A stretch of DNA of 64,000 nucleotides from Gammaproteobacteria bacterium (lineage in GTDB: Bacteria > Pseudomonadota > Gammaproteobacteria > UBA4575), in assembly GCA_011523795.1 (NCBI GenBank), contig WTFY01000018.1:110100-174099 (forward strand). Direction: 5' to 3'. The notes under the pieces were generated by a model. The model saw nothing but the letters and a program-made list of their open reading frames with translations, made no database searches and had not been told where the DNA came from. The position numbers were made by a program, and so were the translations under genes. Below, in pieces: positions 32,547 through 41,115 of the stretch. The first letter of the stretch is position 1. The number at the start of each line of letters is the position of its first letter.

Positions 32547-34403
32547 TCAGGGGACAAGACACCTAAAATACTCGTTTGTTTCAGCATCTACACAGAATAG
32601 AAAACAGCCTTTCTGACCTCTGGTCATCAGAGTACGGTAAGTATTCTTTATTATTCTAGCTGCTAATGCTTTGGCAGTATCTGGGTCCTTTTTGAGCATT
32701 GACTTGTAGCCGTGGACTGAGCTGTCTTGCCTCGACCGTTTAAGTGCATCGGTTACAACCTTACCGTTTCGAATCACCAGATCCTCACCAACAATCACGC
32801 CCACATAGTCAAGCTCAAGGCCCTGACAGGTATGTATACAGCCTATCTCCGACACGCTGCCAGGTGTGATGATCCAAAGCGAGCTATCCTTATCGAGATT
32901 CCAACGCATCTCGAAACCGTGCTCAGGAATGGTCACATCCTTTACATCGGGATGCTTCTTCCCCTTCCAGTCCCAACAATACCCTGCAACCATACGGGAC
33001 TTGTCGTTCCTATTGTTAAGTCTAAAAATCTCCTCTCTGAGTCTGTTTGGGGAGTCAAAAACGCGAAAGTCATAGTCGATCCCATCCAGCACCGGATTCG
33101 CAGTCTCCTCGATTTGAAGTACACTATTGATCCATGAAAGGTAGCCATCCGAACCGTTGCATCGGAACTGGGACTCCAGTTTAAGCTCAGTCATCTCTGC
33201 GCCTGCTTCTGCTACATGGCGCCGAATTTCAGCCCGTTCACCAATATCCTTCAGCGTAACCCTTTGATCTTGGTCTAGGAAGAAAACGGAGAATTTGGCT
33301 GCATGAATAATCTCCTTGATCTGGTTCTCACCCTGGTTGCGATAAATGCCTGACTTCGCATTGAGCCTGTGTGCTTCGTCGACAATCAAGCAGTCAAGGG
33401 CATTACCTAGGCAATTTATGTATGCACCGGAACCCTTGAACAGGTTTGTGATTCGTGTCCTTGTCATCGTCCCTGACAGTTTGCTCTCGTAGACCGCCCT
33501 AGGTGCAGCATTACGGGAGACATAGTGAGTGAGCAGTCCTTTTTTTGTGTACTCAACCAGCAGGTTGATAGCAACCACCGACTTTCCGGTCCCCGGACCA
33601 CCTTCTACCAGGAGAACCTGCTTTTTGCCGTCCTCTGTTCTCTTAGCCAGATCCAGGGCAGTTTCATACACAATCTTCTGATCATCGATCATTTCGAATT
33701 CGCGATTACCCTTGAGCAAGGATGCAAGGTGATCAGCAAGATTTTTAGATGGCCTAAGTTTCCCGTTCTCAATCCTGTATAGGATCTTGAATCTGTCTCC
33801 ATGTCTTACAAATTTTCTCAAGAAATCCGCTAACATCTCGACATCATTCTTTAGAAACACTGGTGCCTTGTGTATATGCTCTTCATAAAAGGACGACTTG
33901 ACTACCGAAGAGTCAACGCAATTGTGAAGGTAGGCGCAAGGGTGCAGCGAGATGTCGCCCTCCTGAATTTCAACATTGAAGTCTTGGATCAGCGCTGCAT
34001 ACGTCCAAGCTTGATAGGAGGGGTGGGTGACTTCCTGAAGAGACCGCCCAATGAAGGTTTGGACAATCGCATCCTTTTGAGTCTTTTCGACTTTAGACCA
34101 TTGCTTCAGTTCGACGATGACAACAGAGTCTCGATTGTTTTGGTCAGCACCTGAAAGTATGAAGTCAACGCGTTTAGATGTCTGAGGTATGCGGTACTCG
34201 ATCGCTACTCCTGCATCATCTGGTATCTCTCCGCATGTCAGCACATTGTTCATGTACTGCAAGGAGTTCTTCCAAGACTGGATCTCAGAATTGGATGTAC
34301 TGTGACCCAGCTTTGACGAGAATACATCAAGAATCTGTTGTTCAATACGGTTGAACAGCACGTCCTGGCTAAACTCACGTCGAGTGGCAGAATAGACAAT
34401 CAT
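32547..34403 (-). CDS. DUF2075-type helicase with N-terminal nuclease-like domain
   Basis: 618 aa. The N-terminal part looks like a PD-(D/E)XK nuclease: D80 in KRVDFIL and E98-x-K100 in VVIVELKQW. The central part is a P-loop helicase of the DUF2075/Schlafen-helicase group: Walker A GGPGTGKS (268-275), Walker B VDEAH (341-345), FLDQDQRV (375-382), TCQGLELDYVGV (525-536) and the terminal TLMTRGQKGCFLF (591-603). Such nuclease-helicase fusions often sit in defence islands, and DNA or RNA cleavage during phage infection is a reasonable inference. It stands alone between long spacers and no SD precedes the start at 34403. Confidence 0.75.
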   Translation of the reverse strand: MIVYSATRREFSQDVLFNRIEQQILDVFSSKLGHSTSNSEIQSWKNSLQYMNNVLTCGEIPDDAGVAIEYRIPQTSKRVDFILSGADQNNRDSVVIVELKQWSKVEKTQKDAIVQTFIGRSLQEVTHPSYQAWTYAALIQDFNVEIQEGDISLHPCAYLHNCVDSSVVKSSFYEEHIHKAPVFLKNDVEMLADFLRKFVRHGDRFKILYRIENGKLRPSKNLADHLASLLKGNREFEMIDDQKIVYETALDLAKRTEDGKKQVLLVEGGPGTGKSVVAINLLVEYTKKGLLTHYVSRNAAPRAVYESKLSGTMTRTRITNLFKGSGAYINCLGNALDCLIVDEAHRLNAKSGIYRNQGENQIKEIIHAAKFSVFFLDQDQRVTLKDIGERAEIRRHVAEAGAEMTELKLESQFRCNGSDGYLSWINSVLQIEETANPVLDGIDYDFRVFDSPNRLREEIFRLNNRNDKSRMVAGYCWDWKGKKHPDVKDVTIPEHGFEMRWNLDKDSSLWIITPGSVSEIGCIHTCQGLELDYVGVIVGEDLVIRNGKVVTDALKRSRQDSSVHGYKSMLKKDPDTAKALAARIIKNTYRTLMTRGQKGCFLFCVDAETNEYFRCLVP

Positions 34404-34656
34404 GAATGTATACTACTGTTTCACTGGCAAAACACTGATCTCTTCAGCTTTGCCCCAAATCCTAGTACATAGTACACCAACGCCTGTACAGCAGTGAGCG
34501 CTGTATCTGCCAGGTACTAGCTCATGTAAGCAAAATTTCTCTCAAAAAATTTTCTGATTGTAAAGTCAACACACGGATAGAGCACTTCACACCTGCATCG
34601 AGTATGTCGTGTACATATGCCACCGATACAGCAAAGATCAATTTGCAGGCAAGCAT

Positions 34657-35136
34657 TTAATCCTCACCTTCATCCTCCCAACAGTATCCAGCGTGACACT
34701 TTCTTTCTTGCCCTTTTTCTTTTTTCTTTTTTGACCATGCTTCCATCGCTTCGTGCCTGTTTTTTTCGATACCAGCTAACACTGCATTACAGTTCTTCTG
34801 GACTGCAACTTGCTCTATTGCATCCAGATCACCTTTAAGGCGCCCCAATTCGGCCTCGCGTCCTGTATCTCCCTCCAGAAAAAACAGCGCGGGCCAGAAC
34901 AAGATCATGCTTACAGTCATATTCGTGGCATCTGAGCTGGCAGCTTGGTCCTGTGCTCCCGTGACTTCCACTAGTCTGCTTCCAATCCTAGTCAACTCAT
35001 CTCTCAACTGGGTACAGCTATAGCCCTGATACTTAAGCGGTGACACATAGGCCGGAGCGATCTTGCTTGAGTCCTTTGCACAGCCACCAGCTAACAACAG
35101 GACAATTCCTGCTAGAAATACTGAAAAATATTTCAT
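34657..35136 (-). CDS. Small lipoprotein with lysine-rich tail
   Basis: 159 aa from the ATG at 35136, preceded by GGGGAAAG. The signal ends in the lipobox LAGG-C (MKYFSVFLAGIVLLLAGGC), so it should be lipidated. The mature part has a Cys-containing helical region (YSCTQLRDELTRIGSRLVEV), one hydrophobic segment (MTVSMILFWPALFFLE) and a coiled-coil-like helix (ELGRLKGDLDAIEQVA), then a Lys/Glu-rich tail with two cysteines. This pattern recalls small proteobacterial lipoproteins that carry a central TM-like stretch; no function known. Third in line behind the S8 protease. Confidence 0.65.
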   Translation of the reverse strand: MKYFSVFLAGIVLLLAGGCAKDSSKIAPAYVSPLKYQGYSCTQLRDELTRIGSRLVEVTGAQDQAASSDATNMTVSMILFWPALFFLEGDTGREAELGRLKGDLDAIEQVAVQKNCNAVLAGIEKNRHEAMEAWSKKKKEKGQERKCHAGYCWEDEGED

Positions 35137-35183
35137 TGCTTTCCCCTTTATCATTTTTAGAACTTCTGTTAATACGCAAACAC

Positions 35184-35471
35184 CTACTTCACCTTTGCGT
35201 TTTTGACGCATCGCTCTGGCTGAAAATAACTGAATTGCCCTTCCACGCTCTGATAGACCAACGCGGCGGGAGAATGCCCACCGAGAACGTTGACACTATA
35301 GAGCAAACACCCTTCCGGGCTCTGACTCACAGGAGTGTAAACCGTACCTTCTTGCATGACTGAAGAGCCAAGATCCATCGAATCTGATGCCTTTTCAGTG
35401 TTACCTGGACTTGTACAAGCCTCAGTTAGGGCAATCGTGCATGCAAATATCAGGATGTTAATGCGATGCAC
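35184..35471 (-). CDS. Small lipoprotein
   Basis: 95 aa with a type II signal (MHRINILIFACTIALTEAC), the lipidated Cys being residue 19. The mature part is about 75 residues with two further cysteines (EGCLLYSV, PERCVKN) that may form a disulfide. It begins 4 bp after the S8 protease stop, so it is almost certainly cotranscribed with it; a chaperone, inhibitor or surface partner of the protease is possible. Confidence 0.6.
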   Translation of the reverse strand: MHRINILIFACTIALTEACTSPGNTEKASDSMDLGSSVMQEGTVYTPVSQSPEGCLLYSVNVLGGHSPAALVYQSVEGQFSYFQPERCVKNAKVK

Positions 35472-35475
35472 AGGT

Positions 35476-37812
35476 TCACCAGGTCACTTGATATGCCATT
35501 CCAATTCTCGTTTCGGATTCACCGGAAACATGACCATCATTCACCGAATGACCCGCCTCAAACGCAATGTCACCGCTGAATGCCTCCTGTTGGTGACGCA
35601 GCACCATTTGTATCTCTCGTGCATCGGGACGTAGCGGGATGCGATACTTATCGTAAAGCCTTTGCCCATTCTCTATCCTGCCGTTTTCGATACGAAACGT
35701 GCCGGTGCCCGACTCTGCACGCAAGGGTTGCTCAATGGAAAGTCCCGTGCTTTGATTACCAATCCGCATGGACATTGCAGACATCACGGAAGGAGATGCT
35801 GAGAAGATTGCATTGTTTTCATATTGAGGCAGGCTAAGCGCCAAGGTAGTTTCGGCATTGAGTGTCCAACCCTTTCCAAGTTCACGATCAAGTGTACGAG
35901 AAGTCCAGATCATGCCAGAACTGAGATCCGACCCGAATGCCCCGGAAGTCTGGGACCCTAAGTATCTTGAGTTGTCGAAACTAAAACCATATCCCCACCC
36001 GTTATCGTGCGGCAAAAATGCCAAGCCTGCTGATGTCGGGCCAAAACCCATGGTCCATTCTTGACGTCTCTGGAACGGAAAGCTTCCGACGTCGTTCATT
36101 GCCCAGTATAGGCCGAGGGCACCAAGCCCCGTCGCAGGTGTGTTGGTTTCTTCTGTCCTGACTATCTCGGGAATTGGGGAGCGGCCATAGTCTGGCACAT
36201 GGACCAATCCTGACAGAGGAATCCAGAATGGAAAGTCTTGCTCATCGAATGCCGCCAATTCAATGCTGGTAGCACGCTGCGCTAAGGAACCGAAGGCGGC
36301 CGGTGTCTGAAGTGTCGTCTGGCTAAGTGCCTGGGCCGTCTGTCCGGCATTGAGTGTCCCTACAGGTGAAAGTGCAGCTTCGATATCCAGGTGACCTGCC
36401 CCATATATCTCAAGATCGGCATATTGTCCAGTATGATCTGCAGTATCGATCATTCGTTTTACAATCTCCGTGTTTCCGCGCGTTCCCCTGAAATGTTCCA
36501 TTAGCAAAGCCAGCGCACCAGACACAACTGGTGCGGCGAAACTGGTGCCTTGCAGCCCGTCTCTTACGTTACCTGCGCCTGGCGAATTCTGATCAGGTAC
36601 AAGACCTCGCACTGTTCCGGGAGCTGACAGGCAATAGTGCCGTCCATGTCTCGCGGTGTTCCAATCGGACGGGAGAGGGCCACACCGGTTGGAATAATCG
36701 GCGATTAACCCCGTTGAAGGGTTCGTTGCTGCCACAGACAGGGAGTGACCACGCAGCTCAGGAATGTAGTACGGAAGATCCGCTCCTAAGCCGGACCAAG
36801 GTTCGCTGTCGTTGCCTGCGGCATAGACAAAAATGGTTTTTTGGGGGTCTGGTGTACCAATCTGCAAAGTTGCGTTCAAGGTCTTGGGCAAGTATTGCCT
36901 GTACCATCGCAACTCGGAATCAATCTCTGCCGAAATCACGTTGGGATCGAAAATTGGTATTCCATAGGAGCGATTGATGATGTCAAACTTTGCATAGTCT
37001 TCTCGATACGCATTTGCGACGATATCATCCAACTGTTGCCTGTCCGCAGTAGGCAGCAAGGTGGTGATCAGTCTAAAGGCAGCACCAGCGAAGTTTTCCT
37101 CATCTTGGTCGTCCGAAAGATTCCTGGCAATAGGAATGATGGTTGCTTCAGGGGCGACACCAAGATTCTGCCCTGCTGCAATTGAAGCAACTATAGTCCC
37201 GTGAGATCCTTCTACTCCGTAAGGGGTGGGCACCTCGGACCATCTGAACAACCTTTCAATAGCATTGAATTCACTCCAGTAGTCATCCCTTATAAAGACA
37301 GAGTCATCACTCGTGGGCCATCCATCCTGACTCACAACTTGTTGAACCCAGTCGTTCCTTGCTTCAGGGTCACCTTGGCTGTCACCTTGCCAAATGTCGC
37401 ATGTGAGGTTGCGTTGACATAGATCGATGTCGCTGAGTGGTTCATCACCGAGTGGACGAGAATACGATAGTACTGCACCCTCTGCATCGGTCAGCTTGAC
37501 CCTGATCCCGAATTCCGAGACTTGCGTATAATCGACAATAGAGTCTTCGATCCCGATCCTGACGTCCCTGCCTGTCAATCCCATCGCATAAGCATGGTGC
37601 GCCCCAATCTGTTCAAGCACATCAGGTTGATGGGTCGTAAAGCGAGGTGTGTCTAGATGATACGTCGGATCGGAGGATGTCAGGGGTGGTGGTTGCTGTG
37701 TCTGTGGCGGCTGTTGTGACATGGGTGTACTGCTTCCGCCTCCACCCCCTCCCCCACAAGCAACCAAAAAGAACGTAAGAACTAAGATAAAGACAGACCC
37801 AGTTATTTTCAT
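35476..37812 (-). CDS. S8 subtilisin-like serine protease, lipobox plus C-terminal barrel
   Basis: 778 aa from the ATG at 37812 (GAGG 8 nt upstream); the frame is open 20 codons further. The signal ends LTFFLVAC (Cys19) followed by seven glycines and a Pro/Gln-rich linker, so it is a lipoprotein with a flexible tether. The subtilase domain has D90 (RIGIEDS), H204 (GSHGTIVASIAAG), oxyanion N333 (AAGND) and S424 (GTSFAAPVVSG). The last 270 residues are strand-rich and end in MAYQVTW, an aromatic C-terminus like an outer-membrane barrel. A lipobox and an autotransporter-type barrel in one protein suggest a protease displayed at the cell surface. It leads an operon with two small lipoproteins. 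Confidence 0.83.
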   Translation of the reverse strand: MKITGSVFILVLTFFLVACGGGGGGGSSTPMSQQPPQTQQPPPLTSSDPTYHLDTPRFTTHQPDVLEQIGAHHAYAMGLTGRDVRIGIEDSIVDYTQVSEFGIRVKLTDAEGAVLSYSRPLGDEPLSDIDLCQRNLTCDIWQGDSQGDPEARNDWVQQVVSQDGWPTSDDSVFIRDDYWSEFNAIERLFRWSEVPTPYGVEGSHGTIVASIAAGQNLGVAPEATIIPIARNLSDDQDEENFAGAAFRLITTLLPTADRQQLDDIVANAYREDYAKFDIINRSYGIPIFDPNVISAEIDSELRWYRQYLPKTLNATLQIGTPDPQKTIFVYAAGNDSEPWSGLGADLPYYIPELRGHSLSVAATNPSTGLIADYSNRCGPLPSDWNTARHGRHYCLSAPGTVRGLVPDQNSPGAGNVRDGLQGTSFAAPVVSGALALLMEHFRGTRGNTEIVKRMIDTADHTGQYADLEIYGAGHLDIEAALSPVGTLNAGQTAQALSQTTLQTPAAFGSLAQRATSIELAAFDEQDFPFWIPLSGLVHVPDYGRSPIPEIVRTEETNTPATGLGALGLYWAMNDVGSFPFQRRQEWTMGFGPTSAGLAFLPHDNGWGYGFSFDNSRYLGSQTSGAFGSDLSSGMIWTSRTLDRELGKGWTLNAETTLALSLPQYENNAIFSASPSVMSAMSMRIGNQSTGLSIEQPLRAESGTGTFRIENGRIENGQRLYDKYRIPLRPDAREIQMVLRHQQEAFSGDIAFEAGHSVNDGHVSGESETRIGMAYQVTW

Positions 37813-37857
37813 TGTAATTCCTCTATTTCCTAGCATGGAGCTCTGGCCAAGATATCT

Positions 37858-37985
37858 AGCCATTACAAACATCTTCAGGCAAAGATAATCCCAACCTATT
37901 CATCCAAGCACAAGGAACGACCTACACTGATATAAGGCTTTTATATCCAGCAAGTGACCCGGCTTAACGAGATTTCCAGCGTTGT
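37858..37985 (-). repeat. Upstream element, copy A (leader of the S8 protease gene)
   Basis: About 128 bp that matches 44112-44240 with scattered substitutions. Shared landmarks on the plus strand are GCCATTRCAAACAT, CCTATTCATCYAAGCACRAGGA and CAGCARGTRACCCGRCTTAACG. In both places it lies just upstream of a minus-strand gene for a secreted protein, so it probably holds a common promoter or regulatory RNA. Confidence 0.6.
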
Positions 37986-38315
37986 TAGCAAAGCAGCATT
38001 ATACAAAGTGAATCACAGATTCGTAAATATCCGTGATCCTCTTCAACGCAGGCTTCGCAAAAGATGCAAAATCAGGCCGCATAGAGGAATTGTGCGTATT
38101 GTGCACAAAAAATACCTAGAGAATACATTCCGGGTTCCGGAATTTTTTCCTTTTCCCATACGAGCTGTATGGTTCTATCATCAAATGCATGTTTATCTCC
38201 TAGTAGATTAGCGGATGGAAGTATAGTGAATAAACAATACTTCAACAAGATCGAACGCAGACAGGTGTCAGAAGGCTATCTCAAAGATGCGCTAGAACTA
38301 CTGTATATAATTCCC

Positions 38316-38616
38316 ATAATTTAGGATGTAATTGGAAATTATCGGACAACTCAAATTCTGTAATGGAGATTGAAAGGAAACGTAACTTACTACATTTAAA
38401 GGAGTTAGCTGGTCTAATATTTTTGTAATATACCGTCATCAATACCGAAATTTCTTTTGGTTGGAAATCGGACTTGAACTCGTTCCATTGAATTAGCTGG
38501 TTTGCCTTCATTTGTAATGAATAATACAACCAATGAATGTTACGAAATAGCCTGTTGGACTCATATCCATTACCCAGACTAAATTTAACAACTGCTCAGC
38601 TTTCCTGCCCCTTTCT
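38316..38616. repeat. 300-bp direct repeat, copy 1
   Basis: Direct repeat of 43403-43704 (about 85-90 percent identical by eye). It starts ATAATTTAGGATGTAATTGG and ends CTCAGCTTTCCTGCCCCTTT. The pair brackets 4.8 kb containing the ABM protein, the zincin lipoprotein and the GC-rich TonB receptor. Copy 1 has only the last few codons of the coiled-coil gene that overlaps copy 2. No transposase is present. The rest of 37813-38677 contains no gene I can support. Confidence 0.8.
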
Positions 38617-38677
38617 ACAAGGATTTTTCATGTCATTCTCACAAACGCTTTGGTCTAATTTTTTGGGGGAACGCCAA

Positions 38678-38971
38678 TTATGTATTACTGCAATATTCAC
38701 GAGCTATGTTAACAATCTGAACTTGGTATGACTTATACCACTTTGACTTACCTATCTCCTGCGCAACCAGGTGTTCTGGATCGTTTTTCCATTGTTGAAT
38801 TTGCTCTTCCGTGTCCCAATATGAAACAGCTATTTCAAACGTGTCTTCTATTACAGATATAAATTCTTTACAGCCGTATTCCGATGTTGCCAACTCTCTC
38901 ATACGCGCAGCCATTTCAGTGTAAGAGGTATCAAGCTCATTTACTTCTGCTCTAAATATAACTGCGTACAT
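38678..38971 (-). CDS. Antibiotic biosynthesis monooxygenase (ABM) domain protein
   Basis: 97 aa, a single dimeric alpha/beta-barrel domain. Recognised by MYAVIFRAEVNELDTSY at the start, the middle SVIEDTFEIAVSYWDTEEQI and the family tail WKNDPEHLVAQEIGKSKWYK. Members act as small cofactor-free oxygenases or haem-degrading enzymes, but many are uncharacterised. The haem-degrading Asn of IsdG is not evident. It lies 62 bp inside the direct-repeat-bracketed segment. Confidence 0.75.
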   Translation of the reverse strand: MYAVIFRAEVNELDTSYTEMAARMRELATSEYGCKEFISVIEDTFEIAVSYWDTEEQIQQWKNDPEHLVAQEIGKSKWYKSYQVQIVNIAREYCSNT

Positions 38972-39154
38972 ACCCTGCTAATCCTCAATAGGCTGTCACA
39001 CCAATATTGAACGATACATCATCTCGAATGTCCGTTTTGAGTAATTAGCGGACATTAAACAGCTTCTTTTTGTGTTTTCCAGCCTAGATATGCCCTGTAA
39101 TTCTTTACCAGATGTCTGCTTTTGGCGGAAATCGGAGCTGAACCCGTATTCCAA

Positions 39155-40534
39155 CTATCGACTGGCCCCAAATGCTGCAGTCAGATCGTCGCGTTCCAGT
39201 GAGCCTGCTACATCCGCGTGGTCATTTCCGTAGAAGTTGCCAGCGACGGTTCCGCTGTCACCACCAGTGCTGCGCAGGTAATTTCCACTGACAGAGAGTG
39301 TATAACCCAGATCACCATCCCCCCACATGCTGCCAGTCCCGAGCCTGCCGGGCGCCTGTCCTGCATGCCATGACTCCAAGTCGGTGAAATCAGCACGCCC
39401 AGTGAGTGTGCTCAGATTTACACTGATCTCCGCACCGCCACTTACAGGCTGTTCACTAGGTGTGAACCCTACAAGTCCACCGTTCCAAGTCACAGTACCC
39501 AAAATTGAAGGATTTTCTGCAAGTGCGACATTTGGTGTGGGTCCATTCGTCCATGGAACACTAACACCATGGCGGTGACTGACGCCAAACGATACCGAGC
39601 CGATCTCACCAGTCAGATTTGTCTCTGTTGACTCCCACGGACCGAGGCTGTTTACAGATATTTGTTCCGGTTCTGTGCCAGGGTTATAGCGGGTGTATAT
39701 CGCTCGCAGGACTGTACCGTCAACCTCAGGCACGCGCTGAGTAACCAGTAACTCCGAGTCTCGCATGAGTGAATCCGGGAACTCATCTGCATCAGCATGC
39801 CCGTAAATGCCAAGCGTGTGTAGAAGCTCATGTATCAGAATGGACAGCAGGATGGGATCGGTGAGGTCAGTCTCTGAAGACATCCACACATGTGCTTTAT
39901 TCATCCGTTTTTTCTCCCACCGTAGTTGTGAGGAATCATATTCCTTTGTGACATCGATTTGTGCTATAGCTTCTGAGTCTGGTCTTGAGCTGCCTTTAAG
40001 TGGATCGTTCCAGTCATCATACGGAGCGAAATCAACAAAGATCTGGTTATTGGGAATACTTTCTATCACAGCTAATGGCGGTGCATCACTTCCTATTTGA
40101 AGGTGCCATTGGTGAGGCAACTCCCGATTGATGACTGCAACGGCATGATGGATCAGCGCACGCTCATGGTCCGGCGTTCCTTGCGCAATGCGCACTGTGG
40201 GTGCAATTACAAAACGAGCAAGACCTGGATCATCACTGTAGCTGAAGTCTGGTCCAGCCTGATAGGGTCCCCCACCAATATCAAATCGCAGATAGGACAA
40301 GACCTCTTGGGAAGTTATATCCCCTGTTTCATCAGTAAGTGTGATCGTTACAGGCTGGGAAGAGTGCCCTGCTCTTGGCCCTTCATCTCCATTGTTAGAA
40401 TCAGCTTCAGAAGGCATCTCCATTCCACCTGTCTCCATATCAGGCATACTGCTGCTGCTTCCCCCTCCACCACCTCCTCCACAGGCGACCAGAAGAAGTG
40501 ACAACAAAGACAATGTAAAGATGGGGGTTTTCAT
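39155..40534 (-). CDS. Poly-Gly surface lipoprotein: zincin domain plus TbpB-like barrel
   Basis: 459 aa, start at 40534 preceded by AAAGGAGAG. The signal ends LLSLLLVAC (Cys18) followed by seven glycines and serines, the same leader architecture as the S8 protease at 35476. The middle domain holds a zinc-peptidase motif HELLHTLGIYGH (His235, Glu236, His239, His246) and a downstream Met that could form a Met-turn (DSLMRD). The C-terminal 150 residues match the TbpB/factor-H-binding-protein-like barrel: GTVAGNFYGNDHADVAGSLE then RDDLTAAFGASR. Slam-type surface lipoproteins end this way. It is divergent from the TonB receptor at 41116, a possible partner. Confidence 0.8.
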   Translation of the reverse strand: MKTPIFTLSLLSLLLVACGGGGGGGSSSSMPDMETGGMEMPSEADSNNGDEGPRAGHSSQPVTITLTDETGDITSQEVLSYLRFDIGGGPYQAGPDFSYSDDPGLARFVIAPTVRIAQGTPDHERALIHHAVAVINRELPHQWHLQIGSDAPPLAVIESIPNNQIFVDFAPYDDWNDPLKGSSRPDSEAIAQIDVTKEYDSSQLRWEKKRMNKAHVWMSSETDLTDPILLSILIHELLHTLGIYGHADADEFPDSLMRDSELLVTQRVPEVDGTVLRAIYTRYNPGTEPEQISVNSLGPWESTETNLTGEIGSVSFGVSHRHGVSVPWTNGPTPNVALAENPSILGTVTWNGGLVGFTPSEQPVSGGAEISVNLSTLTGRADFTDLESWHAGQAPGRLGTGSMWGDGDLGYTLSVSGNYLRSTGGDSGTVAGNFYGNDHADVAGSLERDDLTAAFGASR

Positions 40535-41040
40535 GTGCTCTCCTTTAGTTATGAATTACGAGTCAGTTGCAGGTACTGGGCCATCGAAAACAACCAGATA
40601 TTGCAACACCTCCAAATCCAGCAGATGATGACCGCAACAATGTGCCTGTATGTTCAAAAAGACCTGGGTTCCACTTATCGCTGAGGGGAATGTTGTCCCG
40701 ACGCGGTGTGAAATTATATGGACCCTGCATGAGAAACCCAACTAGGAACCATTCCGAATGTGTCTTCCTCATATGAAAAACTCATCCGCTTGAGTAAAAA
40801 AATTTCCCTTAAACTACAAAAGCACTATTGAGAAAAGTTAACTGCCTGAATTCCAGGCATGATGAGAATTGATTTTTTCTGATCGATTCCACGAAATTAC
40901 TTTTTCCTTTGCGCGGACATTGACTAATCAGTTTCAGTATAATTTCAGTACGCTCAGATTTGAAATTGATAGATTGCAACGGTTACCAAGACCCCTTCAA
41001 ACACCTGCAAGGCAGTTATCCGAAGGCGTGGCTATCCCTC
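40535..41040. other. Divergent spacer between zincin lipoprotein and TonB receptor
   Basis: About 500 bp, AT-rich from 40770 onward. It should carry both divergent promoters. A GATGAGAATTGATTTTTTC stretch near 40862 resembles a Fur box only loosely. Small open frames here lack ribosome binding sites and known products. Confidence 0.4.
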
Positions 41041-41115
41041 ATGCGCTTCAGGGGTGAGGCCATCAATCCGCTGGTATTCCTTTTTCTGGCGACAAGCCGA
41101 TGCCTTAGGAGAAAG

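Noticed and set aside
37954..38211. 85-codon plus-strand ORF in the repeat-containing spacer
   Set aside because: No SD, no recognisable pattern, and it starts within the leader repeat of a minus-strand gene.
38455..38490. Similarity of GGAAATCGGACTTGAAC to the tRNA-Thr T arm (also at 43553)
   Set aside because: Only about 12 bp agree and the flanks cannot fold as a tRNA; it belongs to the 300-bp direct repeat.
40862..40880. Possible Fur box before the TonB receptor
   Set aside because: Only about half of the 19 positions match the consensus, within chance in AT-rich DNA.
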